From Cornus controversa (taxonomy: Eukaryota > Streptophyta > Magnoliopsida > Cornales > Cornaceae), in the NCBI GenBank assembly GCA_026545225.1, contig CM048849.1, forward strand, positions 29,832,336-29,896,335: a stretch of DNA of 64,000 bases. The letters run 5' to 3'. Below, in pieces: positions 22,831 through 34,259 of the stretch. The translations under genes were made by a program, and so were the position numbers. The notes under the pieces are model-generated. The model did not search any database. It saw only the letters and a program-made list of their open reading frames with translations, and had not been told where the DNA came from. The stretch's first letter is position 1; the number at the start of each line of letters is the position of its first letter.

Positions 22831-23639
22831 AAAATTGAAGAACCTAGAGGGGGAGGGGGTGAATAGGTTATGTGACTTTTCTTCCTATTTTGTAAGTTTG
22901 GCTAGCAAATGAAATCACACAGTTTGACACAGTTATTTATAAAGGTAAAACCCTAAGGTAGGGAAACATCCTCTTTCGCTGGCAAGCAGAATTAAGCTCC
23001 ATTATGTTTGAAAGGGTAGTATAGTAATTCTCCAATCAATCTCTCACTCACCTAACTCACCATATAATCACTCCAGCTCTCACCCTAGTTCACAGTGTTC
23101 CTAGGCCTGAACCACTCTCACCAATCCTCACAACAACTTTCTACTACCCAAGCTTTCCATGGCCTAAGCTATCTCTCACCAATCTCACCATAATCACTCA
23201 AACTCCCCCAATCCAAAGTATCCCTATACTTGGACTACAAATGATGACTGTGGAGTTAGTTTAATATATTGATTTGTAAATCTTCAAGCTCTAATTATCA
23301 ATCTTCAAAGTCCAACTTGATAATGACAAGGCCACTTGAATTCTTGGTAGATAATGACACTTGAACTTCTGCAGTGATAGGCTTTAATATGTACACCCTT
23401 AAGTGTAGTTACAAAGGACTTGTAGAAGATCGCTCTTTCAATGAATTCCCTACTTAGCCATTCAAACTTACGTTCAGCTTGATATATTCTCTTTAAACAA
23501 ATGTCCTAGAAATGCTTTGTCTTTGTTCCTGTTCTTAAAGTGGATACAACTGCAACTAGAATAGAAATTAGTAACACAAGCAATTCAAAAGATAGAGAGT
23601 ATGAACACAATTAAGCAAAACATAATTCAGCAAAATTAG

Positions 23640-24030
23640 CATATATAGGATAAGCAACTCAGCAATTTAAGGATCAGCATTTCAACAAACAGCAACTCAG
23701 CAATTTAAAATAAGCAACTTAGCAATTTAAGGAACAACAACTCATCATTTCAACAAACAACAACTCAGTAATTTAAGCAACATGAATTTCCAACAAACAA
23801 TTTCAACATGTATTTCCAGAAAACTATTTTAGCAATATGAATTTTAAGAAAATAATTTCAGCAACATGACTTTCTAGGTAACAATTTTAGCAACTCAAAT
23901 GTCCAAAAAAATAATTATAGCATCAACATGAATTTTCAAAAACCAATTTCAACAACATGAATTTCCAATAAGCAATTTCAACAACATAAATTTCCAATAA
24001 ACAATTTTAGCAACATGAATATAGAATTAA
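23640..24030. repeat. Degenerate minisatellite, 'caatttcaacaacatgaatt' type
   Basis: The words 'agcaactcagcaattta' and 'caatttcaacaacatgaatttcc' recur about a dozen times at irregular 25-40 bp steps. Confidence 0.7.
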
Positions 24031-24147
24031 AATTTTGCACCTGTGTTATGTGTGTGTCAACAACAAAGCCACAACAAGTGCGCCTGTGAGAGTGTGTGAG
24101 AGAATATCAGAAAAAGTTTACCAAGAATAATGAGCTGAGATGAACAG

Positions 24148-24350
24148 AACCTTAGTTGGAATTGATTATGCGATATGAAGACACGTTGAATCAGAACTTC
24201 AGTTTAATCGATCTTGCAATGTGAAGGCACGATGAACTAGAACTTTAGTTGAATTGATCTCGCGATGTGAAGGCTCGATGAACCATAACTTCAGTTGATT
24301 TGATCTCGCGATATAAAGGCTCGATGAACCATAACTTTAGTTGATTTTGT
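24148..24350. repeat. 46-bp tandem repeat, about 4.4 copies
   Basis: The phrase AACTT(C/T)AGTT recurs at 24,148, 24,195, 24,241, 24,287 and 24,333. Each is followed by 'gattgatctcgcgatgtgaaggctcgatgaac'-type sequence. Spacing is 46-47 bp. Confidence 0.85.
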
Positions 24351-24980
24351 CGACCACGATGGTCTCTATGTTCTGTAGATGATGAGTAAACGGTGAACTG
24401 AGATTCAATGATGAGCGATCGGCCAAAAGAGATTTTGATAAGCGGTCAACGAACAAATTTCAGGCTATTTATGATGCCGATAGAAGAAGCTCAAACGATC
24501 GATGAAGATGGCAAAAAACACTAATTGATGTAGCTGATGATGATTCTGGTGGAGATGATTTCTGATCAGTAGCCATGGAATCAGTGTGTTTTTGTTTTTG
24601 CCTTTAAGCTCTCGCTTTGCTCTCTACTTTTCTTAGTGCCGAATACATTCTATATATCACATACCCTCTTTTTTATTTTTTATTTCACTTTTTTTTTGTA
24701 AAGACAAGAAACCCTAGCAACACTAAATTCCCAAATTGCCCCTTCACTATTGTTGCCTGAGAAATAATTCCCAAAATGCCCTTCTTGGAGAATTTGACAA
24801 AATTGCCCTTACAATGAGTTTAGTTCATATACATGGAAAAATATAATAGACCAAGAAAATTAATTATAACATAAAATTAAACCCAATAAATGCATTTAAT
24901 GTACAATGACACTAATGACCCTATAGATCTTTTTGACATTCAAACTTGGGCAAACATACTCATGGGCTTTCTCGACCATC

Positions 24981-25765
24981 AAAAATCAATTCTAGCAACT
25001 AGAGTATCCCTAGTAGAGACAACTTGACTTACCTCACTCTCAAAAAATTTCACCTTGCTCTGAAGATCTAGAATTTTTGACGTATCCTCCTTGAGCATCT
25101 TCAACAACTTTTCACTTTCTTAAACAGAGGACTTTTTTTTAATTTCCACATTCCCCAGATGTTTAGATTGCTTTTTGTAGGCTCTTTTTACTTTGACAAT
25201 CTCTGTAAACAACACCTCAAAATTTCTGGACAATTCTTCCTTAGTTGTTTATTTTTTTTTTTCATTTTCAGAATCATCAAATCCAACTTAAGTAAGAATT
25301 GTAAATTTCTCTATTTCACCTATATCAGAAGAAGAAACTTTAGTACTATCATCATTCAATAAAGAAATAAAAGCCAGAGAATTATTTTCAATTGAAGAAT
25401 TACTATCAGACTTAGAATTTTAAGATTCAGAAATATGAGCTTTCATGATTTTCTTTTTATCTTTGAACTTTTCTTGGCGCTAAAGCTATTATTCTTAGGA
25501 CTTGGACATTAAGTAAATGTGTGACATTTACCACCACATGTCCAACAAATAATTTCTATCACCCTAGAGTCTTCTATGTTCTATATTATATCCTTTATTT
25601 TTCCTATTCTTTCCTATATATGATGATCCATTAAACAAAGGAGTTTGATGAGCCAATCCACCCTTTTGATTATGAGATTCCTTAACAATTTTTGAAAACA
25701 AAAATATATTTTGATTTTTTTAAAAAAAACATTCACAAGGAACAACTCACAAATTAGAGAACACT
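24981..25765 (-). pseudogene. Copia-type gag fragment, block A (second part)
   Basis: The minus strand encodes a second knuckle, CWTCGGKCHTF..CPSPKNNSF (about 25,480-25,545), then a Ser/Asp-rich segment and a Lys-rich coiled stretch. It matches 33,490-34,245 in block B. Stops and frameshifts prevent expression. The ORF at 25,159-25,362 on the other strand is a shadow. Confidence 0.6.
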
Positions 25766-25777
25766 GCTCTGATATCA
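25766..25777 (-). other. Primer-binding site of the block A copia element
   Basis: GCTCTGATATCA is one mismatch from the initiator tRNA-Met primer-site complement. An LTR-like TG (TGTGAGTATC) starts at 25,780. Confidence 0.65.
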
Positions 25778-25779
25778 AG

Positions 25780-27345
25780 TGTGAGTATCACGGTGTGGAA
25801 GCGATTGTGAAATCTTGATTAAAACCTAGAGGGGGGTGATTACTTGCTCGTTTTCTTAATTTTAAAAATTAACTCAAAATTAAATTCAATTAAAATGAAT
25901 CGAACAACCACAAAGAAAGTAAATAAAATAATGTGCAAGAAAAGTAAACAATGTACCAGATATACGTGAAAAACCCAAGACAAGAAAATTACACAAGTGA
26001 GACTTGTAGCCTTGGATAACTAAATTCAATATCTTGAAGTAAAGTACAACAGACTCTGTCTCAGACTCACCCACTTCACTCAGACAAGAACTTGATATGG
26101 AACATCTTAAGCTTACTCTTGCGACTGCCCGTCCTATTACTGCAGATTTCCAGCTAATGTCACAATTTTCACAGAAGGGTAACTAGAAGAACATGAACAC
26201 TCTATGAATATTTTGTCCCCTTCATAGAGCGATCTTCTTCTCCTTCCTAACCAACGAATAGTTGTAGAAGAAACCAAATGAACCAATGTCTTGATTAATA
26301 AGAAATTTATGAAGCAATATTCATATGATTAATCAAGCAAAGAGGGCCATCCTAAATCACTCAATGAATCTGTATGTGCTCTCAAAATATAAATAAAAAA
26401 ATTAAAGAATAATTTTCTACTCTAAAAATAACTCTACGTTTTCTCTGACTAGAAAATAATGATTTTGATGTATATTGAAAGTTTAATTAGGGAGAAAATA
26501 TATGAGGTTTATATAGATGTTAAAAACACTAATTTCTCTTAAAAAAACAAGTGGAAAACAACTTGGAAACAAATCCCAACGTTTAGGAAAGTTCAGAGTT
26601 CAATCCTGGTCAAAACAAGAAGTTAACAGCTGCAAAAAAACAAACATAGCAGGCATGGACCGATGTAGTGCATTCTTGGACTGGTACAAGGCTCTGCCCT
26701 GCAGGATTTGAAGTTCTGAGACTTCATGGACCAGTCCAGAAAAGCCTTGGACCGGTCCAACCTTGAACACTTTTAATTTTTGCCCGAAAATCCTAATTTT
26801 TTAAGGTCGGAACCTCCCATTTTGAAAAGTATGTTTTCACACCACTTTACCTGGACTATGTGACTCTCATACTTGATCAATGATGTCCACATACAATTGA
26901 ATCGACTCAAAAATTCAAACAATCAAATCCTTGTTCAATACATTGATGCATTCTTTCGAAGTTTCAAACTTCACACCTTTGATGATCATTTGCATATTTG
27001 GTGTAGAACTTCATGCTTGCTCTCTATCTTCAATAACACGATCAATTACAAGAATACAAGTGAAAGATTACAACTTGATCATCTAAAGTTTTGACACTGA
27101 ATATTGCAAATTACAAACATATACGTGAAGGTTGATGAGTAAGTAACTTTTATGAACATCGACGTGAATGTGTTAGAAGAATGACGTTAATGAAGGTCGA
27201 TGTGGATAGAGTGATCTTTACGAAGGTCGATGAGTAAATGACCTTTATGAAGGTCGATGTTGAAGGTGACATTTTTGAAGGTTCATGTGAATGTGTGTGA
27301 AGAATGAACTTGACGAAGGTCGATGTGAATAGAGTTAACGTTTAC
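25780..27345 (-). mobile_element. Copia-type LTR, block A
   Basis: Begins TGTGAGTATCACGG next to the primer site. It matches 34,260-35,865 throughout, with only scattered substitutions and small indels. The right terminus is uncertain. An AGGTCGATG minisatellite fills 27,120-27,340. Reading frames inside are chance. Confidence 0.55.
27120..27340. repeat. AGGTCGATGT minisatellite, block A
   Basis: 'gaaggtcgatgt' and close variants recur every 35-50 bp with 'gaatgacttt' and 'gtgaatagagttaac' between them. The same array is at 35,640-35,865, and its last unit survives at 46,826-46,860. Confidence 0.75.
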
Positions 27346-29036
27346 CTAATTTCTACTTTCATAAGTAAAATAAAATCATAAATTTTACCTAATCGCAGTC
27401 AAATTCTAAGGGTAAATTCATAAATTCTACTCTTGGAACAGTCACTTCTTTTAGAAGTCCCCTTACCCCGAAATCAAATTTTCTGGCTCTAGTCCTCACC
27501 TCAATCAATTTCAACAACGACTTCTTTTAGAAGTCTAATTGTTTTATATTTATTTTTTTTTGTCATTGTTACGACAGCATCATCTATATGTTATTTAATT
27601 AACACAATGTTATTGTTTTAAGCCAAACCTCAAGGATGTCCGAGCAAGTGCCCTTTAAATTTAACAGGGATAATACTCTCCCATATGTAGATTGTTTCAT
27701 ACTCTTCTCAGCTGGCAAGAAGTTTTATAAATATACATAACTAAGAAAATTAAAAAATATGCCATGGCTCATTGAAACTAGCAGGGAAGTTCTTGTGGAT
27801 GATACCTTAATTCCATCGTCAAGTTCGATTTCCACTTTTCTCTCCCTGTATTGCAGCAAATGTGCCTATGCTAGGTCCATTGCTTCGACTTGGAAACTTC
27901 CTAGATTTTTTTTTTGACACAGCCGAAAGAAACATTTACTTCTTTCTCATCTAAATCTTTTTTTCTTTTTTTTTTATACCTCTAACCTGCCCAATCTATC
28001 CGAGTTGCAACTCTAGTTAGTATCATGGGATTGGCCCTTTGTATTTTTGTTTTGCAATGATTCTTTTAGTTTGGTCTTCTTGGGCTATTTTTCTCTTGCC
28101 TTTGCGCTTCAGGATGATTTTGTGTAGGCCATGGGAAATGCACCAGGTTTTGTGTAGTTTTTTCCTTTCTGTTTATATGTACCAATTTATTCACCGAAAA
28201 AGAGAAAAAAGAAAAAAACCTATCCATTGGATATAATTGTTACAATTATATTCACCGTCATTAATGGATCCCAATAGCATCATGCCAATCTTTTCTATAT
28301 ATATATATATATATCATCTCAATCAATTTCAACAATGACTGGTAGTCTAATTATTCAATATTTAATTTTCTGGTCACTGTTAGGACTTGGGACAACAACA
28401 TCTACACTTTATTTAACCAAACACATTCTTAATGCTTTAAGCCAAACGTCAGAAGAGCTCCAATTCATGTACCCTTAAATTCAACAGGAATAATACTCCC
28501 CATATGTTGATTTTTCATTAAGTGTTCTCGGTTGGCAGAAGTGGTATAAATAGAGGCTACTAAGAAAATTAAAAATTATGGTCCACAACACCGAATCTAT
28601 GCTATGGCTCATTAAAATTAGTAGGGAAATTCTTTTGGACCATCCCTTAATTATTTTCTTTTGCCACAAACTATCAAAGCTGTTAATTAAATATAATTGT
28701 TGCAATTATATTCACCATCATTAATTGATCTCATTAGCATCACGCTAATCTTTTATATGTATATGTATATACGTAGATCATCTCAATCAATTTCAATAAT
28801 GACATCTTCTAGAAGTATAATTGTTCTATATTTAATTTTCTGGTCACTGTTAGGACAATAACATCTACAAGTGAATCCAAACGTTAGAGAGGTCCAATTA
28901 ATTTTCGCTTAAATTGGACACCAATAATACTGCCCCATATTTGGATTTTTCATTAGTGTATAAACAGAGTCTTCCAAGAAAATTAAGAAATATGCAGAAA
29001 AATTGTTGGGGGAGTATATGATGGTGTACCTTAATT
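27346..29036 (+). promoter_or_regulatory. Receptor-type 5' region without a receptor gene (block A)
   Basis: Matches the upstream regions of RLK1 and RLK2. It contains repeated modules of 'tataattgttgcaattatattcacc' type (28,236 and 28,694), and 'ttttctggtcactgttagga' (28,367 and 28,841). A TATAAATAG box lies at 28,545-28,553 and a variant TATAAACAG near 28,957. The modules are promoter-like, but no coding sequence follows. Confidence 0.5.
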
Positions 29037-29379
29037 CCCTAGAAAAACATGATTTTAACATAAAAATAAACAAACCTAACCTACACTACAAAATTTGATT
29101 TAATGAAAAACGAACAAATAACATAAGTTCAGTCCATGATCATAAAAATCCTAATGATCTCAGTTAGGGGGTTTTGCACCCAATGACCTATTAGGAATAA
29201 ATTACATAGTATCAATAGGCACAAACTTCTTTAAATCTTCCTTTTTCATCGAAATTGTAAACATACGAACTATCATGAAAGAATGGTAGAGAATTAAAGG
29301 TATTATTCTTCTTATTTGAATTCTTTTTGGCTTAAGAATTTTTGGGTTTATTCCAATTATTCGGCTTTCTAGCATAAAC
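29037..29379 (-). other. Possible retroelement gag remnant
   Basis: The minus strand can be read as ARKPNNWNKPKNS, KKNSNKKNNTFNSLPFFHDS and YNFDEKGRFKEVCAY with stops. The Asn/Lys-rich composition suggests a gag tail. No family can be assigned. Confidence 0.3.
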
Positions 29380-29750
29380 TATCACACCCCAAAATCCGAG
29401 CCACCGGGACATCAACACTCTAAGCCTGATCTCCGAGTCATGAGGTGTCACCTGAGCCCGATCAATGCCCCATGACCCTAGACCAATGCAATAAAATCAA
29501 ATCACGACCAACACCCTCAGCTTCGATCCAGACCACCAAGATCATCATTAATCGCAGAAGCCTTTCTATCATTTTATCCATTTTCCAACCAGAAACCTTA
29601 TCTAAGATAGTGTATATCAGTCTCTATTCTCACACTTGCAGAATCGTAATCTCATAAATTACCATGTAATTATATGCTAAACCATCTTCACTAATGGGCC
29701 CTTCAATGATCACCAATCTAAATTGTTCAATCACCCCTGGGCGTACAAAT
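29380..29750 (-). mobile_element. Gypsy element 3, left LTR fragment
   Basis: Starts TATCACACCCC and matches 30,945-31,300, for example 'gagtcatgaggtgtcac', 'aaatgccccatgacc' and 'actaatgggccctt'. Only the first 370 bp of the LTR is present before internal sequence begins. Confidence 0.7.
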
Positions 29751-30942
29751 CGTCACTCACCCTCTAAAACAATCTATGTTGGCATGAAAATCTAACAACC
29801 AATCCATTCTAAGAATGCTATCAAAGCTACTCAGATTAAGGAGAATGAATTCAAACTCAAGTGCTACTCAATAGCAAACCCCAACACACTCTATCCAGAA
29901 TCATGTACCACCCACAAGTGTATCAACACAAAATAGCTCTACCCAATTGACTAACCTCTAGCCCCAATGTCTATGTAAATGATGTAGCAATGAATGAGTA
30001 TGGCGCACTCGAATCAACTAAAACACGAGCCCAAGAGCTATACACTAGAAATATACCTCAGACCACTGAATGCCCAATTAAAGAGTATGTTGGAGTCACA
30101 ACATAAACTCTACCCTGAGTCCTTTACTTCTATAGTCCATTACTATGATATAAGACTATTGTGTGGATACATTAGGGTTAAACCCCTTCACTGGTCGTAC
30201 ACTCTGAGTAGATAAGGTTGGCTATGGTGGAGGTAAAACTCTAAAGCCTGACTGTGCAGATCAGTTTGAGCTGGCCTCTATTGCGAGCTCTTACCACCCT
30301 TGGCACCTCCACTCTATTGTGGACAATATCTCACTCGGTGCCCTACCTGACTGCACCAATAACAAGTTTCAGTACTAGGCATATTCGTAGGCTAATTCAT
30401 AGGATAGTATGCTTTGTAATGCCCTAACTGCCTACACTTATAACATATCATGTTAGTCTTATTAGATCCCAACAGCATGGGAGTCGTGGGTGTAGAACGT
30501 GCCATAAGCAAGGACCACTCTTGAACTTCTTCTTCCCCTGACCGTCTGAGGCAATGGTTAAATTCTTACTTAACTTCTGGGCCTCATGTTTCTCCTGTCT
30601 ATCCTTCGCCTCACTTCTGCCATTAACGCCTTTCTCAATCCTTCAGCATATACCTTCAATTCAAGAATTGCCACAACAGGCCTAATGGAATGATGAAGGC
30701 CATCAATGAAATTCCATGTTTCCTCCTCTTTATCTCTCACCACTTCAGTAGTGAAACATGAAAGATAAGTGAACCCACTCAACTATGTCAAGTCTACCCA
30801 CAATCCTGTTGGTTTTCCATGTCAAGTCTATCCATGTCCTTAGGTTTTTAAACCTAGAGGATCTAACTATTTCGAATCCATATGTGATCAGATCCTTACC
30901 CTTCATCCCTAGGTATTCAAACCTAGTTAGCTCTAATACCAA
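29751..30942 (-). pseudogene. Gypsy element 3: gag and protease remnant
   Basis: Reading on the minus strand from 30,942, gag includes ETWNFIDGLHHSIRPVVAIL and ELKVYAEGLRKALMAEVRRR (30,570-30,782). Two zinc knuckles follow: CYKCRQLGHYKAY near 30,405-30,450 and CYWCSQVGHRVRYC near 30,320-30,370. A protease active-site region then reads VLVDSSAPYSFIA, with DSG changed to DSS, at about 29,985-30,030. Reverse transcriptase, RNase H and integrase are missing. Confidence 0.75.
30930..30941 (-). other. Primer-binding site of gypsy element 3
   Basis: GCTCTAATACCA, one change from the tRNA-Met primer-site complement, 3 bases before the LTR terminus TATCATGCCC at 30,945. Confidence 0.75.
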
Positions 30943-30944
30943 GC

Positions 30945-33131
30945 TATCATGCCCTAAAATTTAAGCCGCAAGGACACCCTCGGTCCAAGCTTGAGCACTG
31001 AGTCATGAGGTGTCATACTAGCCCGGTAAATGCCCCATGACCTTGGACCAATGCAACAAAATTAAATAACTTCCAATACCCTTGGCTCCAATTTGTACCA
31101 CCAAGATCATCATTCATCTCAGAAGACTTTCAATCACTTTATCCATTTCCCACCCATAAATCCTATCCAAGACTAGTCCATATCAGTCTCTAGTCTCACA
31201 CTTACAGAATCGTAATCTCATAAATTATTATGTAATTATATCCTAAGCCATCTTCACTAATGGGCCCTTTAATGATCACCAATCTAAATTGTTCACTCAA
31301 CTTAGCTCAACTCAACACTAGGGAGTTATGATACATTATAACACAGCTTACGATCCATCGTAACTCTAAGATGCATCATACATCCATCATAACATGTATT
31401 AAAATGCATGAGATTTGGCAACCAAACTTCCTCAAATCTACAATATATCATAATGCGGCCTACAATCCATCATGGGATTGCAATGCATCGTAGTGTGTAT
31501 TATGATCCATTGTAGCTTCTCAAGTAACAATTCCTCAATTTCTATGCTTCGACAATTTTATACTTAATTCATCCATCATCCTTCACATCCATTCTCTACA
31601 ACCATAAGTACCAACATGTACGTTCTCCACAATATAACCTCGTTACATAGATCCAAATGTACAAAATTCTACATCAAGAGTGATAAGATACATCAAAATG
31701 CATTTAGTCCACATTCCTGACATGCATTAACAAAATAAATAAAAAATATTCTCTATGCTCCATAACCTAACAGATATGAGATGAGCTCCTGCATGCTCAT
31801 TAGAAACCCCTAAAACATGTTTCCTAAAGCCCCATGAATACTACACATAACATAATCATAATATACACAAAGTCACATACTAACACCCATGCCATGCATC
31901 ATGTCATGCCCTTCCCTTACCCTTCATCCCATTGTATGCCTCATACCATGCCCCTCCCTTATATGACACACAATTGAGGACTCGGACTCCAATAAAGGCC
32001 CATTCGGTCTCATACCACTTTTATTGAACACCCAAAATTCAATGTCGGTCCATTCAATTTTACATTCGAATTCCATGATCGGTCCATTCAGTGTTCCTAA
32101 ACCTCCTCACATACACTCTCAAACCATATATGTGCCGTGAATGAACATTATATATGTATATGCTCATCTCCATATGCTCTTATGCCAAATGTGTACATAA
32201 TAATTTACAATTCATGTTCCACACATAAAGCATGCATTTACATTCTCATTGGGGCATAAAATTAAACACATGGTGACACATTTTATAAAAGTGCACCAAA
32301 TAAACCCTTAACCCCAATTTCTCACATGTTATACACACATATCTTGTGCATAAGGAACACAATCATGTATTCTACATTTCCATCTTTATAAATCATGCAA
32401 AGACTACATTTATACACATTTAACACAAAAATATAGCATTTATCTAGACATCCAACCCACCCACAAAAACTCCAGAAATCATAAGTTAGACATCGCTACT
32501 TCGATTTGGAAGAGTTTCCAAATATAAACCCTAAATCCTTCAAACACAAAATCACCCAAACCTCACTTTGTTTGGATCAAATGGAAGCCCTCACAGCGTA
32601 GAACAATTCCTCTTCCTTTGGCACCTTCCCAATCTCACTTCTAGAGCACTATATCTTAGAAATAAGATGAAGAGAAATGAAGAGGAAGAGAAAAGAGAGA
32701 CGGATATTTTGGTCTGCACCAATTGCCTAGAAATCTACACTAAGTGTATTTATTACACCTTGGGCGTAAAATGACCAAAATGCCCTTTAGTCACTTAATG
32801 TACCCTCCCGACCTCCATTTTCGATTCCGAAAGTGGCTTTGCCTCCGAAATCAATTCCTTATCTCTTAAAATATTTTAAATGATGTGAAACCAAAAAATA
32901 AACTTTTTCAAAAAAATATTTGGTTTCTTTGGTCCACCCGACCCATGTCGCGAGTCCCATCGACTCGAAAATCCCAAATTTAGCCAAACAACTCCAAAAC
33001 TTTCCTGGACACTTAAACAAGTCTCCAAACATACATGTAATATTTAAAGCATGCATAACATCATTTATAATCAATTAAAACAATAAATGATGAATAAAAA
33101 GAAAATCGACCTAAAACAGAATCAATCTTTT
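30945..33131 (-). mobile_element. Gypsy element 3, 5' LTR, merging into block B
   Basis: Begins TATCATGCCC after the primer site. Palindromic 'gatgcatc'/'cgatccatcgta' motifs cluster at 31,320-31,510, as in other gypsy LTRs of the window. From about 31,950 it matches block A (21,264-22,477). It ends near '..caatcttttca' (33,131), where copia gag sequence begins. No gene in this stretch. Confidence 0.65.
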
Positions 33132-34245
33132 CATGAACCCTATTCTTACCAAAAGAATTATGCATATGAAAATTAGAAAAATAATAATTTCTTTTCCTAT
33201 AGAAATAGTGTTGACTATGTCCATTCTCACCACAAAAAGTACAATAAAACAGATTGGACACAACATTAGCATACATACAGTTAACTTAAAGCTTAGGTTT
33301 GGGTGTAGACATGTTCAAGTTATTGGGCATAACAAAGACAATTTGATCCTTAGATGGTGACCAACATTAACCTAGTCAAGTCTTATCTCCTACAGGCTTA
33401 CCAAAACTACTCGTACTATTAAATTTAATCTGCCCAAAAGTAAATGCAATCAGCTTCTCTTACGACTTTTTCAATTCAGGCTCAAGAAAATGAATTTAGT
33501 AACAAGAGTATCCCTAGTAGAAACAACTTGACTTACCTCACTCTCAGAAATTTCACCTTTCTCCGAGGATCTAGAATTTCTGAAGTATCCTCCTTAAGCA
33601 TCTTCAACAACTTTTCACTTTCTTTCACAAAGAAATCTTTTTTAATTTCCACAATCCCCAACTATTTAGATTGCTTTTTGTAGGCTCTTTTTACTTTAAC
33701 AATCTCTGTAAACAACTTCTCAAAATTTTTTACAATTCTTCCTTAGTTAGTTCTTCTTTTTCTTCATCTTCAGAATTATCATATCCAACTTGACTTAGAG
33801 TTGTATATTTCTCTCTGTTTCACCTATATTAGAAGAGAAAACTTTAGTAGTATCATCATTCGATAAAGCAACAAAATTATTTTCAATTGAAGAATCACTA
33901 TCAGACTCAGAATTTTTAGATTTAGAAATAATAACTTTTATGGCTTTCTTTGAAACTTTTCTTGGTGCTAAAGCTATTATTCTTAGGACTTGGACATTAA
34001 GTAGATGTGTGACATTTACCACCACACTTAGTTTCTATCACCCTAGAGTCTTCTATATTTTTTCCCTTTATTTTCCCTATTATTTCCTCTATATGATGAT
34101 CCATTAAAGAAAGGAGTTTGATGAGCCAATCCACCCTTTTTCTTGTGAGATTCAATAACAATTTTTAAAAAAAATATAGATTTTGACTTTTTTTTTTTTT
34201 AAAAAAAAACATTCACAAGGAACAAGTCACAAATTAGAGAACACT
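33132..34245 (-). pseudogene. Copia-type gag fragment, block B
   Basis: The minus strand encodes the knuckle YCTFCGENGHSQHYFYRKR (33,180-33,235), with the last Cys changed to Tyr. Further right lies SKNSESDSDSSIENNFVALS (33,840-33,920) and APRKVSKKAIKV. It is continuous where block A has its insertion. Broken by stops. Confidence 0.65.
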
Positions 34246-34257
34246 GCTCTAATACTA
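34246..34257 (-). other. Primer-binding site of the block B copia element
   Basis: GCTCTAATACTA, two mismatches from the tRNA-Met primer-site complement, at the same relative position as 25,766-25,777. An LTR-like TG follows at 34,260. Confidence 0.6.
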
Positions 34258-34259
34258 AG

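Larger units (their letters stand above)
22831..24980. mobile_element. 2.15 kb insertion in block A
   Basis: Absent from block B, where the flanks join directly near 33,485. It starts near 'gaacctagaggg', a phrase also found inside the copia LTRs at 25,825 and 34,302, so it may be LTR material of a related element. It contains an A/T-rich minisatellite (23,640-24,030) and a 46-bp tandem array (24,148-24,350). Clear termini and target duplications were not found. No coding capacity. Confidence 0.5.
21264..29036. repeat. Segmental duplication block A
   Basis: Matches block B (about 31,950-37,341) in order: gypsy LTR piece, copia gag, copia LTR, AGGTCGATG minisatellite and promoter-like modules. 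Block A has an extra 2.15 kb insertion (about 22,831-24,980). The match ends at '..gatggtgtaccttaattc' (29,036), just before the section that leads to the receptor gene in blocks B and C, so block A has no receptor gene. Confidence 0.8.

Noticed and set aside
23640..24350. CRISPR-like array
   Set aside because: Repeats are contiguous and degenerate with no unique spacers, and the DNA is a plant genome.
29041..31949. Decayed third receptor gene in block A
   Set aside because: No LRR or kinase motif can be read on either strand. The sequence is gypsy gag/protease and LTR.
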